From a virus: a DNA stretch of 45,077 nt. Shown in pieces: positions 1 to 6,842 of the stretch. A program made the translations under genes and the position numbers. Below the pieces are notes generated by a model. That model saw only the letters and a program-made list of their open reading frames with translations. It was not told the origin of the DNA and made no database searches. Each line of letters starts with the position of its first letter. The stretch's first letter is position 1. Location: positions 1 to 45,077 of the IMG/VR virus record IMGVR_UViG_3300020195_000047; one strand, 5' to 3'.

Positions 1-127
1 CCGAGGACTGGTGCCCATGTGGGGATTGATCTTGGCATCACCCGACTTGCTACGCTTTCCAACGGTGAGCGCATCGCCAACCCCAAGCATTTGGGCGGCA
101 ACCTTGAGAGGCTGAAGCGGCTTCAGG
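1..127. repeat. Left copy of the 127-bp terminal direct repeat
   Basis: These bases are identical to 44951-45077. The repeat lies inside one open reading frame (tnpB) that reads continuously across the join. This indicates a circular assembly opened at an arbitrary point rather than a true phage terminal repeat. A length of exactly 127 equals a commonly used assembler k-mer size, which favours an assembly overlap. One copy should be removed when the genome is circularised. Confidence 0.95.
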
Positions 128-699
128 TGGTGCTGTCCAGACGCAAGAAGGGAAGCGGTCGCTGGAATCGTCAGCGGTTGAAGGTCGCCAAGCTACACGC
201 TCGCGTCGCTGACAGTCGCAAGGACTGGTTGAACAAGATCACTACGGACTTAGTTCGGCGCTTTGACGTGCTTGCTATCGAAGACTTGAACGTGAGAGGC
301 ATGGTCAAAAACCACTGTTTGGCCCGTGCAATCAGCGATGTCGGTATGGGCAACTTCCGGCGGATGCTGGAGTACAAGGCGACTTGGTACGGAAAAGAGA
401 TCCGGCTGTGTGGCCGCTTCTACCCGTCCAGTAAGCGGTGTCACCGATGCGGATTCGTTGCCGAAAAGCTGCCGTTGAACATTCGTGAATGGTCGTGCCC
501 AAGCTGTCACGCGATCCACGACCGTGATGAAAATGCTGCGAAAAACATTTTGGCCGCCGGACAGGCGGTAACTGCGCGTGGAGGACAGGTAAGACCCGTG
601 CGAGCTTCGGCCCGCAAAGGCACCGTCCGTGGAAACGTGAACCAACCTGCTCTGCACGGTGCCTCCGAGGCCGTGTATCCAGGAATCCCCTCGCTTTAG
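1..699 (+). CDS. tnpB: TnpB RNA-guided nuclease (C-terminal part; gene starts at 44432)
   Basis: TnpB proteins are RNA-guided DNA nucleases, ancestors of Cas12, encoded by IS200/IS605-family elements. Reading through the circular join gives a 405-residue protein, normal for the family. This part holds the RuvC-like core: the first Asp in GIDLGI, the Glu in LAIEDLN, a zinc ribbon with CHRCG and CPSCH, and the last Asp in HDRDENAA. All catalytic and zinc residues are present, so the nuclease looks intact. The stop codon lies inside the right-end hairpin, as is usual when the guide RNA is made from the 3' end of the gene. In-frame GTG codons such as the one at base 19 are internal and not the true start. 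Confidence 0.93.
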   Translation, partial: PRTGAHVGIDLGITRLATLSNGERIANPKHLGGNLERLKRLQVVLSRRKKGSGRWNRQRLKVAKLHARVADSRKDWLNKITTDLVRRFDVLAIEDLNVRGMVKNHCLARAISDVGMGNFRRMLEYKATWYGKEIRLCGRFYPSSKRCHRCGFVAEKLPLNIREWSCPSCHAIHDRDENAAKNILAAGQAVTARGGQVRPVRASARKGTVRGNVNQPALHGASEAVYPGIPSL

Positions 700-736
700 C
701 TAGGGGAGGATGTCAAGACGAACAAAGAATTGGCAG
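580..736 (+). ncRNA. Predicted omega (right-end) RNA of TnpB with its guide
   Basis: In characterised TnpB systems the guide RNA overlaps the 3' end of tnpB, ends at the element's right end, and takes its guide from the flanking DNA. Here the 3' end of tnpB runs into the terminal hairpin at 686-707. If the element ends at about 716, the guide would begin with GACGAACAAAGAATTGGC at 717. The 5' limit is arbitrary. This is inference from family knowledge, with no independent evidence of transcription. Confidence 0.4.
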
Positions 737-897
737 CATCGCTTATCAAGCAGGTGGTTGAAAAGGGCTGGCCCGACACCCACGCGCTGAAGTGGCTACA
801 GGCGGAGATCACGAGGCAGCTTGACGCTAGGCAGCCTTCACATCCGCCCGCACCTGCGCTAGGCTCGGGCGATGTTTCACCTCGGCGATTGTCTTGA
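700..897 (+). pseudogene. Possible 5'-truncated gene fragment next to TnpB
   Basis: One frame stays open directly after the tnpB stop and up to a TGA at 895-897. From base 729 it gives a protein-like sequence (ELAASLIKQVVEKGW...HALKWLQAEITRQL). The only starts are TTG at 732 or GTG at 753, with no clear ribosome site. The 5' end of this gene may have been lost or separated when the element inserted. It overlaps the next frame by 26 bases. Its function is unknown. Confidence 0.35.
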
Positions 898-1063
898 AGT
901 CCTGCGCACGATGTCCGACGCGTCGGCTGACGCCATTGTTACCGACCCGCCCTCATCGCTCACTGCGTTTGGGCAACCCTTGCAATCGAATTGGCAGCGG
1001 CGCGTTAGGAATCCCATGAATCACCGTGTCAACGAAATCGAAATCAATCGGGGGAAGGCGTGA
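872..1063 (+). pseudogene. Remnant of a DNA methyltransferase (first ~30 residues)
   Basis: The first residues (MFHLGDCLEVLRTMSDASAD then AIVTDPP) match the start of phage DNA N4/N6 methyltransferases, which run from the N-terminus to the catalytic TDPPY motif. Here the motif reads DPPS and the family resemblance ends directly after it. The remaining ~30 residues are unrelated, and the whole frame is only 63 codons, while a working enzyme needs over 200. The gene therefore looks like a deletion remnant. Its TGA overlaps the GTG of the following sigma-like gene (GTGA), so the frame may survive as a translational leader for it. Confidence 0.6.
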
Positions 1064-1719
1064 ACGGAAGACCCGATCAAGTCCCTAGCGCAGATTCGCT
1101 GGTGCTTTACCGAGGAAAAATCGAAGCGTTTATTCGAAAGCGCTGGCCTAGCCTTCCTGAGCAAACGCGAGAGGACGCAGTTTCTTTTGCTGTCGAGAGC
1201 TGGCTCTCTGGAAGAGATCTGCGAACCGGCTTCCAGTTCCTCGTCATTGACTACCTACGAAAATATGAGAGTGGCTATGGGGCACGGCGCTCTAGCGATG
1301 CACTCGCTCAATCAGTCTCTTTGGAGGAAGTCTATCCCGATGATCGAACATTCGAACCTGTGCATCGTGAGACTGAATCTCGAAGATTGCCTGAGCCATA
1401 TCTGGAAGGCCTGCGACCGATTGAAAGGGCAGTAACCAAGCTGTTTTACGAATGGGAATTAACACAAGAAGAGATTGGCGATTGTTTCGGATGGACGGCA
1501 GCGAATGTTACTCAGTACATATCGCGCGCCAGGATGAGGATAAGAAATGTCATTAGTAAAAAAGGCACTGGAGCAGCTCGCCATCAAGCACGGCGACCCA
1601 GACTACAAGAGGACCTATTCAACGCTCTCGGCCAGGGCGAAGGCCCAGCTGCTCAAGGGCCAAAAGGTAACGGTCAACAGTCTGACCAAGGGCCCAATCC
1701 GACAGAAGAAGCCACCTAA
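1060..1719 (+). CDS. Sigma-70-like factor (ECF-type region 4)
   Basis: This is a 219-residue protein. Residues about 119-165 form a sigma region-4 helix-turn-helix: LRPIERAVTKLFYEWELTQ, then EEIGDCFGWTAANVTQYISR and ARMRIR. An upstream helical part (residues 15-70) could be region 2. It may direct host RNA polymerase to late phage promoters or act as an HTH regulator. The GTG start has GGGGGAAGG just upstream and overlaps the preceding stop. The last ~57 residues are low in complexity (Gly, Gln, Pro) and overlap another likely gene in a different frame, so that tail may carry little function. Confidence 0.65.
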   Translation: MNGRPDQVPSADSLVLYRGKIEAFIRKRWPSLPEQTREDAVSFAVESWLSGRDLRTGFQFLVIDYLRKYESGYGARRSSDALAQSVSLEEVYPDDRTFEPVHRETESRRLPEPYLEGLRPIERAVTKLFYEWELTQEEIGDCFGWTAANVTQYISRARMRIRNVISKKGTGAARHQARRPRLQEDLFNALGQGEGPAAQGPKGNGQQSDQGPNPTEEAT

Positions 1720-1753
1720 CAACCCGCACGACGCGGGAGAGGAGAATAAATGA
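1547..1753 (+). CDS. Small basic protein overlapping the sigma-like gene
   Basis: This 68-residue protein is Lys-rich (LVKKALEQLAIKHGDPDYKR). It starts inside the sigma-like gene in another frame and overlaps it by 173 bases. AGGATAAG precedes the ATG, and the TGA overlaps the endolysin ATG (ATGA), so it looks translationally coupled to lysis. No family is recognised. The normal amino-acid composition of this frame compared with the odd tail of the overlapping one suggests this frame is real. Confidence 0.6.
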   Translation: MSLVKKALEQLAIKHGDPDYKRTYSTLSARAKAQLLKGQKVTVNSLTKGPIRQKKPPNNPHDAGEENK

Positions 1754-2814
1754 GTCAGTATTTTGAAAACAAGGAATGGGACGCGCTCGTGGAATCCCTC
1801 ATCGTTAGCTACGGCTTTCACAAGCTGAAGCTACCCGACGCCGCGAAGTACGGGCTCGATGGCTCGGTCGATAGTTGGAAGCGGCTTATCTGCCAGCTCT
1901 GCAAGCGCGAGAGTAACTTTAAACCTGCGACGACCTACGCCGAGGGCGGGCATCTTGAGGGGCAGTTATCTACCGGCCTGTTTCAGATGAGCTATGGGCC
2001 GGTGCGCAGCTACTCAAAGTTTGCAACCGGCGGCCTGAAGGTCAGCATGGCCAAAGCCACCACCGAAGACCTTAAAGATCCGCTCTTCAACATCGCTTGT
2101 ATGTTCGTCATCCTCAACCGCTGGCTCACCGCCGACAAGGTGGTTGCTAAGAAGCCTGGCGGTCAGTGGCTTGGCGGCGCACGCTACTGGAGTCCTTTCA
2201 GAAAGCCCGACTTCGCCTCCCAGGTCCTCGCTCGTAAACCGATCGCAACCAAGGAGACGCCTGTGTCTGAAATCAAAGTCCCCAACGAGGTCGCGCTGGC
2301 ATTCGTTAAACGCCAAGAGATGGCCAGCAAGTGCAACTGGATTTTCGAGTTTGATTATTCGATCAACTCCCGCAAGCCGCGCCTGTTCGTCTACGGCATC
2401 AAAGAAAAAAAGCTCTACAGCTACAAGGCAGCGCACGGCGTTGGCGGCTCTAACCGCACGCCAAACAACGGCGTCTGCCGCGAAGTGAGCAACGTCAGCG
2501 GATCGCTGATGTCATCCTTGGGCTACATCAAGACCGGCCCCAAGTATCAGTCCGACACGGTTGGCACTGCGGTGCGCCTCAATGGCCTGAGCCCCACTAA
2601 CTCCAAGATCCTCGCTCGCGGCGTTGTGCTGCACGGCTCAAGCTACGTCTACGACAACGAGGGCAACACCGACACGAGCGTGTGCGGTCGCAGCTACGGC
2701 TGCATTGCAACCGACGACAAGTACATCAGCAAGACCGGCGGCGGCGAACTCATCGAGTGGCTGCGCGATGGCTCTATCGGCGTCACGCACTACGCTGGGA
2801 AGTTCGTCATTTGA
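1750..2814 (+). CDS. Endolysin: lytic transglycosylase-like plus L,D-transpeptidase-like domains
   Basis: This 354-residue protein probably degrades or remodels peptidoglycan. Residues about 40-150 resemble an SLT/goose-lysozyme fold, with the catalytic-Glu motif CKRESNFKP (Glu54) followed by STGLFQMSYG. Residues about 185-354 resemble the YkuD_2 murein L,D-transpeptidase family, with GVVLHGSSYV (His295) and GRSYGCIA (nucleophile Cys318). There is no signal peptide, so export would need a holin; membrane genes lie at 3399-4232 on the opposite strand. Pairing these two domains is unusual for a phage lysin. The second domain may cleave or exchange 3-3 crosslinks. Domain calls are from motifs only. 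Confidence 0.75.
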   Translation: MSQYFENKEWDALVESLIVSYGFHKLKLPDAAKYGLDGSVDSWKRLICQLCKRESNFKPATTYAEGGHLEGQLSTGLFQMSYGPVRSYSKFATGGLKVSMAKATTEDLKDPLFNIACMFVILNRWLTADKVVAKKPGGQWLGGARYWSPFRKPDFASQVLARKPIATKETPVSEIKVPNEVALAFVKRQEMASKCNWIFEFDYSINSRKPRLFVYGIKEKKLYSYKAAHGVGGSNRTPNNGVCREVSNVSGSLMSSLGYIKTGPKYQSDTVGTAVRLNGLSPTNSKILARGVVLHGSSYVYDNEGNTDTSVCGRSYGCIATDDKYISKTGGGELIEWLRDGSIGVTHYAGKFVI

Positions 2815-2990
2815 TTAAAGTCAGCGGCATCACATCCCAGTCGGATATGTCCGTGCGGGTGACGCTTGAACTGGACGCCAAAGAGCAGTGGCTTATCCAG
2901 AAGCTACGCAAGGCCTGGCACGAGGATAAGGAAGTGGAGCTGATCCTGGTGCCACCAATGCCCGAGCTAGCCCCACCACGCCCAGACTGA
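2811..2990 (+). CDS. Small hypothetical protein
   Basis: This 59-residue frame starts with TTG overlapping the endolysin stop (TTGA). An ATG at 2850 would give a shorter protein. It is acidic and amphipathic (VTLELDAKEQWLIQKLRKAW) with a Pro-rich tail. It is the last gene before the opposing gene cluster. No family is recognised. Confidence 0.5.
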   Translation: MIKVSGITSQSDMSVRVTLELDAKEQWLIQKLRKAWHEDKEVELILVPPMPELAPPRPD

Positions 2991-3022
2991 GACGTAGATA
3001 CACACGAACACTGCCCATATGA

Positions 3023-3042
3023 AGAAGCAAACTAGGGCTTCT
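3023..3042. terminator. Weak hairpin between converging operons
   Basis: AGAAGC/GCTTCT can form a 6-bp stem with an 8-base loop, placed between a rightward and a leftward operon. No T-tract follows on either strand, so at best it is a weak or Rho-assisted stop. Confidence 0.25.
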
Positions 3043-3043
3043 G

Positions 3044-3460
3044 TCACGGCGTTACCAACTGCGATTCCAAATGGGCGGCCTGAATCCGCAGCCCCTCGAT
3101 GGCTCCCCGCATCTCTTGAGTGCAGCGTTTCTTAGCCTTGCGGCAGGCGATGTCCAAGGCGGTTCTGCGCCCGTTCCAGTCCTCAACGCTTTGGCAGATG
3201 GCCCCACCGCGCTCAGGGATCTTCTTCCCGGTCTTTTTGTCGATGCGCTCCGGTTGAGGCTCAAGGAACTCAATCGACTGCTCAAGAGTTAGGTGAGTCG
3301 TCTTGCGCGTGAGGCTCTCAGCGCAGTCCATGCCGTTAGACAGGAAGCTGGTGGCCGAGCAAGCTGCATCGTTGGTTAGTTCGACGCCCTTGCAGCCGTT
3401 AAGCAGCAGAGTCGTAACGAACAAGCTCAACAAAAGACTTAACGGCGTTCTCGTGGGCAT
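3044..3460 (-). CDS. Lipoprotein, possible outer-membrane spanin
   Basis: This is a 138-residue protein. Its N-terminus is a lipoprotein signal: a short basic start, a hydrophobic run and the lipobox LLLNGC (Cys23). The mature part is soluble, with four further Cys residues and a helical C-terminus. The gene starts inside the upstream membrane-protein gene in another frame (62-base overlap), an arrangement seen in Rz/Rz1 spanin pairs. With a neighbouring holin-like gene it would complete a Gram-negative lysis cassette. It is longer than most Rz1 proteins, so the role is uncertain. Confidence 0.6.
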   Translation of the reverse strand: MPTRTPLSLLLSLFVTTLLLNGCKGVELTNDAACSATSFLSNGMDCAESLTRKTTHLTLEQSIEFLEPQPERIDKKTGKKIPERGGAICQSVEDWNGRRTALDIACRKAKKRCTQEMRGAIEGLRIQAAHLESQLVTP

Positions 3461-3755
3461 TGGCGTACTCCTTGGAATCCGCGCCCTTGTTTTGGGCGAT
3501 GATTTTAAGCGTCACGGCGGCTTTGTTAAACTCGCGCTCTTCGTTGGCGTTGCCAAACTTGATAGCCTTGATGTCCACCCACTCATGGGCCTCATCGAAC
3601 AGACGATCAGAGAAGTAGGTCACGATAAGCGTAATGAACGCCCTCATCGGCTGCCATGCTAACCAAGGCACGGCTATAAAGAACTGCGCAAGGACCACGC
3701 GAACGGCTACGTCCCAGGCGAATTGTTTTACCAAATCGCCCAGGTCGACGGCCAT
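3399..3755 (-). CDS. Membrane protein of the lysis cassette (holin- or i-spanin-like)
   Basis: This 118-residue protein has hydrophobic stretches at about residues 17-34 and 38-50 (VVLAQFFIAVPWLAW and FITLIVTYF) and a charged C-terminal half. The ATG at 3755 is preferred because the upstream gene's stop lies at 3760-3762 and AAAAGG precedes it. The overlap with the lipoprotein gene suggests a lysis role. No family is clearly recognised. Confidence 0.6.
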   Translation of the reverse strand: MAVDLGDLVKQFAWDVAVRVVLAQFFIAVPWLAWQPMRAFITLIVTYFSDRLFDEAHEWVDIKAIKFGNANEEREFNKAAVTLKIIAQNKGADSKEYANAHENAVKSFVELVRYDSAA

Positions 3756-3759
3756 ATGG

Positions 3760-3966
3760 TTAAGCGACCTTTTCGGCCAGGGCGGCGCGAACGGCAGCTT
3801 CCATCTTGACAACGAGTTCGTCGTCCCAAGAGATGTCAGTCTTTTGTGCGAGTGCCTTCAGTTGACCAAAAACCAGCGCAAGGGCGGGTTCAATCAGGTC
3901 GGCCTCGATCTTGACCTTCATACCTTCGATCTTAATGTCCACAAATTTCGTATCTAGCAAGTCCAT
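3760..3966 (-). CDS. Small acidic hypothetical protein
   Basis: This 68-residue protein has an excellent ribosome site (AGGGGGAACGAATATG). It is a predicted soluble helical protein (LIEPALALVFGQLKALAQKT). It lies between two membrane-protein genes in the putative lysis region. Its function is unknown. Confidence 0.65.
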   Translation of the reverse strand: MDLLDTKFVDIKIEGMKVKIEADLIEPALALVFGQLKALAQKTDISWDDELVVKMEAAVRAALAEKVA

Positions 3967-3977
3967 ATTCGTTCCCC

Positions 3978-4232
3978 CTAGCGTTCAAGTTTACCTTCGA
4001 TTTTGCGAATGTCGCCATGCATGATCGTCAATTTATCCATGATCTGGCGTTCCAGGAACCTCTGATCTGAGTTGATGGCGTCTAGCCGCTTGTCCTGGCC
4101 CTCGTCTTTAACGGCGATGGCCGACAGCTCCCACTTGAATTGGGCCTGCGTAACCTGAAACGTGGTCCAAATAGACATGGCCCCGATACAGACGTAGCCG
4201 AGCCAAGTAAGGGTGCGTCCGACCCACGTCAT
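3978..4232 (-). CDS. Small membrane protein with coiled coil
   Basis: This 84-residue protein has one N-terminal membrane segment (WLGYVCIGAMSIWTTFQV) followed by a heptad-like charged helix. That is the topology of i-spanins and of XhlA/Bap-type holin partners. The ATG at 4232 overlaps the upstream stop (TGATG); a GTG three bases earlier is also possible. It is a candidate holin accessory or i-spanin. Confidence 0.6.
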   Translation of the reverse strand: MTWVGRTLTWLGYVCIGAMSIWTTFQVTQAQFKWELSAIAVKDEGQDKRLDAINSDQRFLERQIMDKLTIMHGDIRKIEGKLER

Positions 4233-4708
4233 CACTCGCCCATGGTCTTCTTGAGAGCTGCAAGTTTAGCGTCGTAGACAAGCTTAGCTTCGGCAGCTTG
4301 AGCCTTCATGGCCTCAATCTCCGCAGATGCTTTAGCAGCTTTTTCATTAAAAGCGGCTGCCTTCCCTTTAAGATCCTCAGACAAAACGCTGGATTCGGCC
4401 TGCTGTTTTTTAAGCGACTTCAAAGACTCAGCAAGCTCTTTGCTGGACGCTTTAATCGCCAATTCTTTGGCTTCCAGCTTCTTGGCCTTCTCCCGCAACT
4501 CAGCAGTATCCGCTTGAGCGGAGGCCAGAAGAGCCACAGATGCTTTATGATTTTCTTCAGTGTCTTTTTCGATAGCCTCAAGCTCGGTAAATGATGCGGC
4601 AATTTGCTCTTTGCCCGCAATGATCTCTTGCAGAAGTGCCCTCTTCTTGTCGGCGTCCTTCATAAGCTCAAAGAACGCGTTTGCTTGTCTCAGTAAGTTA
4701 ATGTCCAT
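4232..4708 (-). CDS. Alanine/lysine/glutamate-rich coiled-coil protein
   Basis: This 158-residue protein is almost entirely predicted coiled coil (ELREKAKKLEAKELAIKASS and similar). An AGGAG site lies 9-10 bases before the ATG. It may be a minor structural or tail-associated rod protein. No enzyme motif is visible. Confidence 0.7.
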   Translation of the reverse strand: MDINLLRQANAFFELMKDADKKRALLQEIIAGKEQIAASFTELEAIEKDTEENHKASVALLASAQADTAELREKAKKLEAKELAIKASSKELAESLKSLKKQQAESSVLSEDLKGKAAAFNEKAAKASAEIEAMKAQAAEAKLVYDAKLAALKKTMGE

Positions 4709-4824
4709 TACGGTGTCTCCTTTAAAGTCTTAAGGGCCTCTTGGATCTGTTGATGCTCGGCGAGCGTGCCACGGTAAGCGGCTGCGAGCTGCGCGATGAT
4801 TTGAAGAGCTTGTTCTTTGGTCAC
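4708..4824 (-). CDS. 38-residue hypothetical protein
   Basis: This small frame is tightly coupled on both sides: its GTG overlaps the upstream TGA (GTGA) and its TAA overlaps the next ATG (TAATG). The product begins MTKEQALQIIAQLAAAYRG, a plausible amphipathic helix pair. Short genes of this kind near fibre genes are common in podoviruses. Its function is unknown. Confidence 0.65.
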   Translation of the reverse strand: MTKEQALQIIAQLAAAYRGTLAEHQQIQEALKTLKETP

Positions 4825-5156
4825 GAGAGGATTTCCGCGATGTTCGTCACGGTGACGAGGCGCTTGTTAGCGATCTTGCACTTGACGAGATACTTGCCGA
4901 TGACGGCGAGCACTGTGCCCATGGCCTGCGCGAGTTCGGGGTCTAGCAGCGCGAGAGCTTTTAAATCCTTAAGCTCAACCGAAAATAAATCCTGCCGCAG
5001 AACCGCAGTGCCATCGTAGGGGAGGCCTGTGAACCGCGCTCTCCACTCGCCGCCTGGGGAGGCGTCGATCATTAGCTGCGTGCAAAACTGCTTATCGTAA
5101 ACGCGCTCTGCCGCTGCGGGAACTGTGATCGGGTTGGGGTTTGGAATATCTGCCAT
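4821..5156 (-). CDS. Hypothetical protein downstream of fibre gene
   Basis: This 111-residue protein has a strong ribosome site (TAAGGAGATTTCATG). It starts with an Asn/Pro-rich segment and ends with a beta-rich region (KCKIANKRLVTVTNIAEIL). It is probably a minor virion or fibre-associated protein by position. No family is recognised. Confidence 0.65.
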   Translation of the reverse strand: MADIPNPNPITVPAAAERVYDKQFCTQLMIDASPGGEWRARFTGLPYDGTAVLRQDLFSVELKDLKALALLDPELAQAMGTVLAVIGKYLVKCKIANKRLVTVTNIAEILS

Positions 5157-5165
5157 GAAATCTCC

Positions 5166-6452
5166 TTAGACCGCTAGTGCTAGCAGGTAATTAACGCCGT
5201 TGATTTCCACTTCGAGGTGCTGTGTTGTGTCGAGCGCCACGGTCGCAGTGACCAGGCCTTTGAGTTTCCACTTGTTTGTTCCGGCGTCCGTTGTGATTTC
5301 TCCCACAACGTCGAGTTCGGCGGCGGGTGCACCGGTGCCGATCCCTACCTTGCCGCCCGCTATTGGCGCCCCGTCCTGAGTGTCGGAGTTATAAATGCCG
5401 GTGCCGTAAAGCACGTTACCGAAATTGAACTGACCGCTCGCCGTGTTAATAACGCCGCGCCCGAAGGCCATCGAGTTCGAGAATCCGCCGGTCCCCGAGT
5501 ACGGGCCGAGAGCTATGGACCAATCGCCCGCGTTTGTAACATTGTCTACGGTGTCACTAGCGCCTGATTGCGATCCAATAAATATTGAGTTCGCTGCACT
5601 GCTCGCTCCACTCCCTGCGTTGGTCCCGAAGAAGTTTGAATCATTTGCGTCGGTTCCGTTATAGCCTGCGCTGTTTCCGAAGAAGTTTGAACTTTGGGCG
5701 TAGGCTCCGTTATAGCCTGCGTTAGCTCCAAAGAAGTTTGAACTTTGGGCGTCGGTTCCGTTATAGCCTGCGCTGTTTCCGAAGAAATTTGAATCATTTG
5801 CGTTGGTTGCCTCGAAGCCTGCGTTGGTCCCGAAGAAGTTTGAACTTTGGGCGTAGGTTCCGTTATAGCCTGCGCTGTTTCCGAAGAAGTTTGAACTTTG
5901 GGCGTAGGTTCCGTTATAGCCTGCGTTGGTCCCGAAGAAGCTTGAACTTTGGGCGTCGGTTGCCTCGAAGCCTGCGCTGTTTCCGAAGAAATTTGAATCA
6001 TTTGCGTTGGTTGCGCCGAGGCCTGCGTCGTTACCCAGCCAGATTTCAGAATTATTCGGCCCCGTCTTAATCGGAAACGAAGTGCCGACTTGAAGAGATT
6101 CTGCGGTCAAGATGTTAGCGCCAAGGTCAACGGGGCCGGTCGCGCCGGTATATGGCACGAGGCCTGCTAGATCTTGATCGCCGGTGTTCGTGCCGCTTGT
6201 GTTCGCAAGTCTCGTCAGTGCGGTGTCGATTTGCGCGTGCGTATTCGTGCCGATGTTTATGAGTAACGTGTGGTCATCAGTGCCACCGCCAACAGCAATG
6301 CCCCCCAGAGTGGCCCCGTCGCCGACATACAACGTGTCTAGGTCAACGTCGTAAACGAGCGCCCCATCTGGGAAGACTATAGCCGTGCGAGCGGCCGTGG
6401 TTAGGTTCAGTGCTTCTGCGGGTGTCTTGCCGCCAAGGACAAACAACCCCAT
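5166..6452 (-). CDS. Tail fibre-like protein with 16-residue repeats
   Basis: This is a 428-residue protein. The N-terminus (residues 20-50, ending LVYDVDLDTLYVGDG) resembles many phage fibre and neck-appendage proteins. Residues 154-281 are eight tandem 16-residue repeats (consensus SNFFGNSAGYNGTDAQ), flanked by one degenerate copy on each side. They probably form a stacked beta-roll or beta-helix. The C-terminal part has the IGTGAPAAELDVVGEI segment seen before the C-terminal domain of other fibre-like proteins. It starts three bases after the upstream stop. Host-surface binding is the likely role. Confidence 0.7.
   Translation of the reverse strand: MGLFVLGGKTPAEALNLTTAARTAIVFPDGALVYDVDLDTLYVGDGATLGGIAVGGGTDDHTLLINIGTNTHAQIDTALTRLANTSGTNTGDQDLAGLVPYTGATGPVDLGANILTAESLQVGTSFPIKTGPNNSEIWLGNDAGLGATNANDSNFFGNSAGFEATDAQSSSFFGTNAGYNGTYAQSSNFFGNSAGYNGTYAQSSNFFGTNAGFEATNANDSNFFGNSAGYNGTDAQSSNFFGANAGYNGAYAQSSNFFGNSAGYNGTDANDSNFFGTNAGSGASSAANSIFIGSQSGASDTVDNVTNAGDWSIALGPYSGTGGFSNSMAFGRGVINTASGQFNFGNVLYGTGIYNSDTQDGAPIAGGKVGIGTGAPAAELDVVGEITTDAGTNKWKLKGLVTATVALDTTQHLEVEINGVNYLLALAV
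5610..5993 (-). repeat. Eight 48-bp tandem repeats in 96-bp pairs
   Basis: The repeats lie inside the fibre gene and keep its frame. Each unit encodes a variant of FFG-(NS/TN/AN)-AG-(YNGT/FEAT). The NS and TN/AN types alternate strictly along all eight units, so the true period is 96 bp. Near-identity at base level would allow copy-number change by slippage or recombination. Confidence 0.85.
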
Positions 6453-6455
6453 TGG

Positions 6456-6767
6456 TTACACCGATTCAGCGTATGAAACGCGTACCGCTTGTGCCGCCTG
6501 GTTGCTGACAAGAAAGACCTTTGTAAGATCCCACTCACCAATGCTGTGAGCGGTTCCGAAATCATTAAGAGAAAGAGTGGCTCCAGCGGCGAGCTGGATT
6601 CCGTTCGAGGTGGTGACATCAGAGCCACCAATGAAAATGTTACCGGCGTTGCTGGCGTCAGCTTGAATAATAAGTCCAAGCTTCAAAGAGCCTGCGACAG
6701 CAGCCTGGACTGCAACAGCGGCCGTCCCGACTGTAACGCGTACCGATTTGGGTGAATATTTTGGCAT
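6456..6767 (-). CDS. Minor structural protein
   Basis: This 103-residue protein is rich in Ala, Val and Gly (VTVGTAAVAVQAAVAGSLKL) with a beta-strand pattern. Similar short proteins sit between capsid and fibre genes in many phages. The AAAGGAG site before the ATG is strong. It could be a decoration or head-fibre protein. There is no diagnostic motif. Confidence 0.6.
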   Translation of the reverse strand: MPKYSPKSVRVTVGTAAVAVQAAVAGSLKLGLIIQADASNAGNIFIGGSDVTTSNGIQLAAGATLSLNDFGTAHSIGEWDLTKVFLVSNQAAQAVRVSYAESV

Positions 6768-6784
6768 GACTTGATACTCCTTTA

Positions 6785-6830
6785 AAAGAGCAAAATAAGC
6801 AACGAGGGTCCGTTAAGACCCCCGCTGCTA
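6785..6830 (-). terminator. Intrinsic terminator after the capsid genes
   Basis: Read on the minus strand, AGCAGCGGGGGTC and GACCCTCGTTGCT form a long imperfect stem with loop TTAACG, followed by TATTTTGCTCTTTT. It lies in the 75-base gap after the 6843-7325 gene. It probably limits read-through from the abundant capsid transcript into the fibre genes. Confidence 0.75.
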
Positions 6831-6842
6831 TTCTAACAAGAA

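Larger units (their letters stand above)
1..716 (+). mobile_element. TnpB-only IS200/IS605-family element, right part
   Basis: The element continues from 44345-45077 through the circular join. It carries tnpB but no tnpA is visible anywhere, so it is either an IS1341-type element or a domesticated nuclease. The right end is a hairpin at 686-707: stem TCCCCT/AGGGGA, inner GC/GC pairs and loop TTTA, followed by GAGGATGTCAA. The left end at 44351-44370 forms the same kind of hairpin with the same TTTA loop and the same GGGGAGGA tail. That symmetry supports calling both as element ends. The exact cleavage sites cannot be fixed from one copy. Confidence 0.75.

Noticed and set aside
1-127. True phage terminal redundancy
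   Set aside because: The repeat is inside a continuous tnpB frame and has exactly a common assembler k-mer length, so an assembly overlap is the simpler explanation.
5738-6070. Arg-rich open frame opposite the fibre repeats
   Set aside because: It exists only because the 48-bp repeat is open in several frames; it has no ribosome site and a repetitive Arg/Leu composition.
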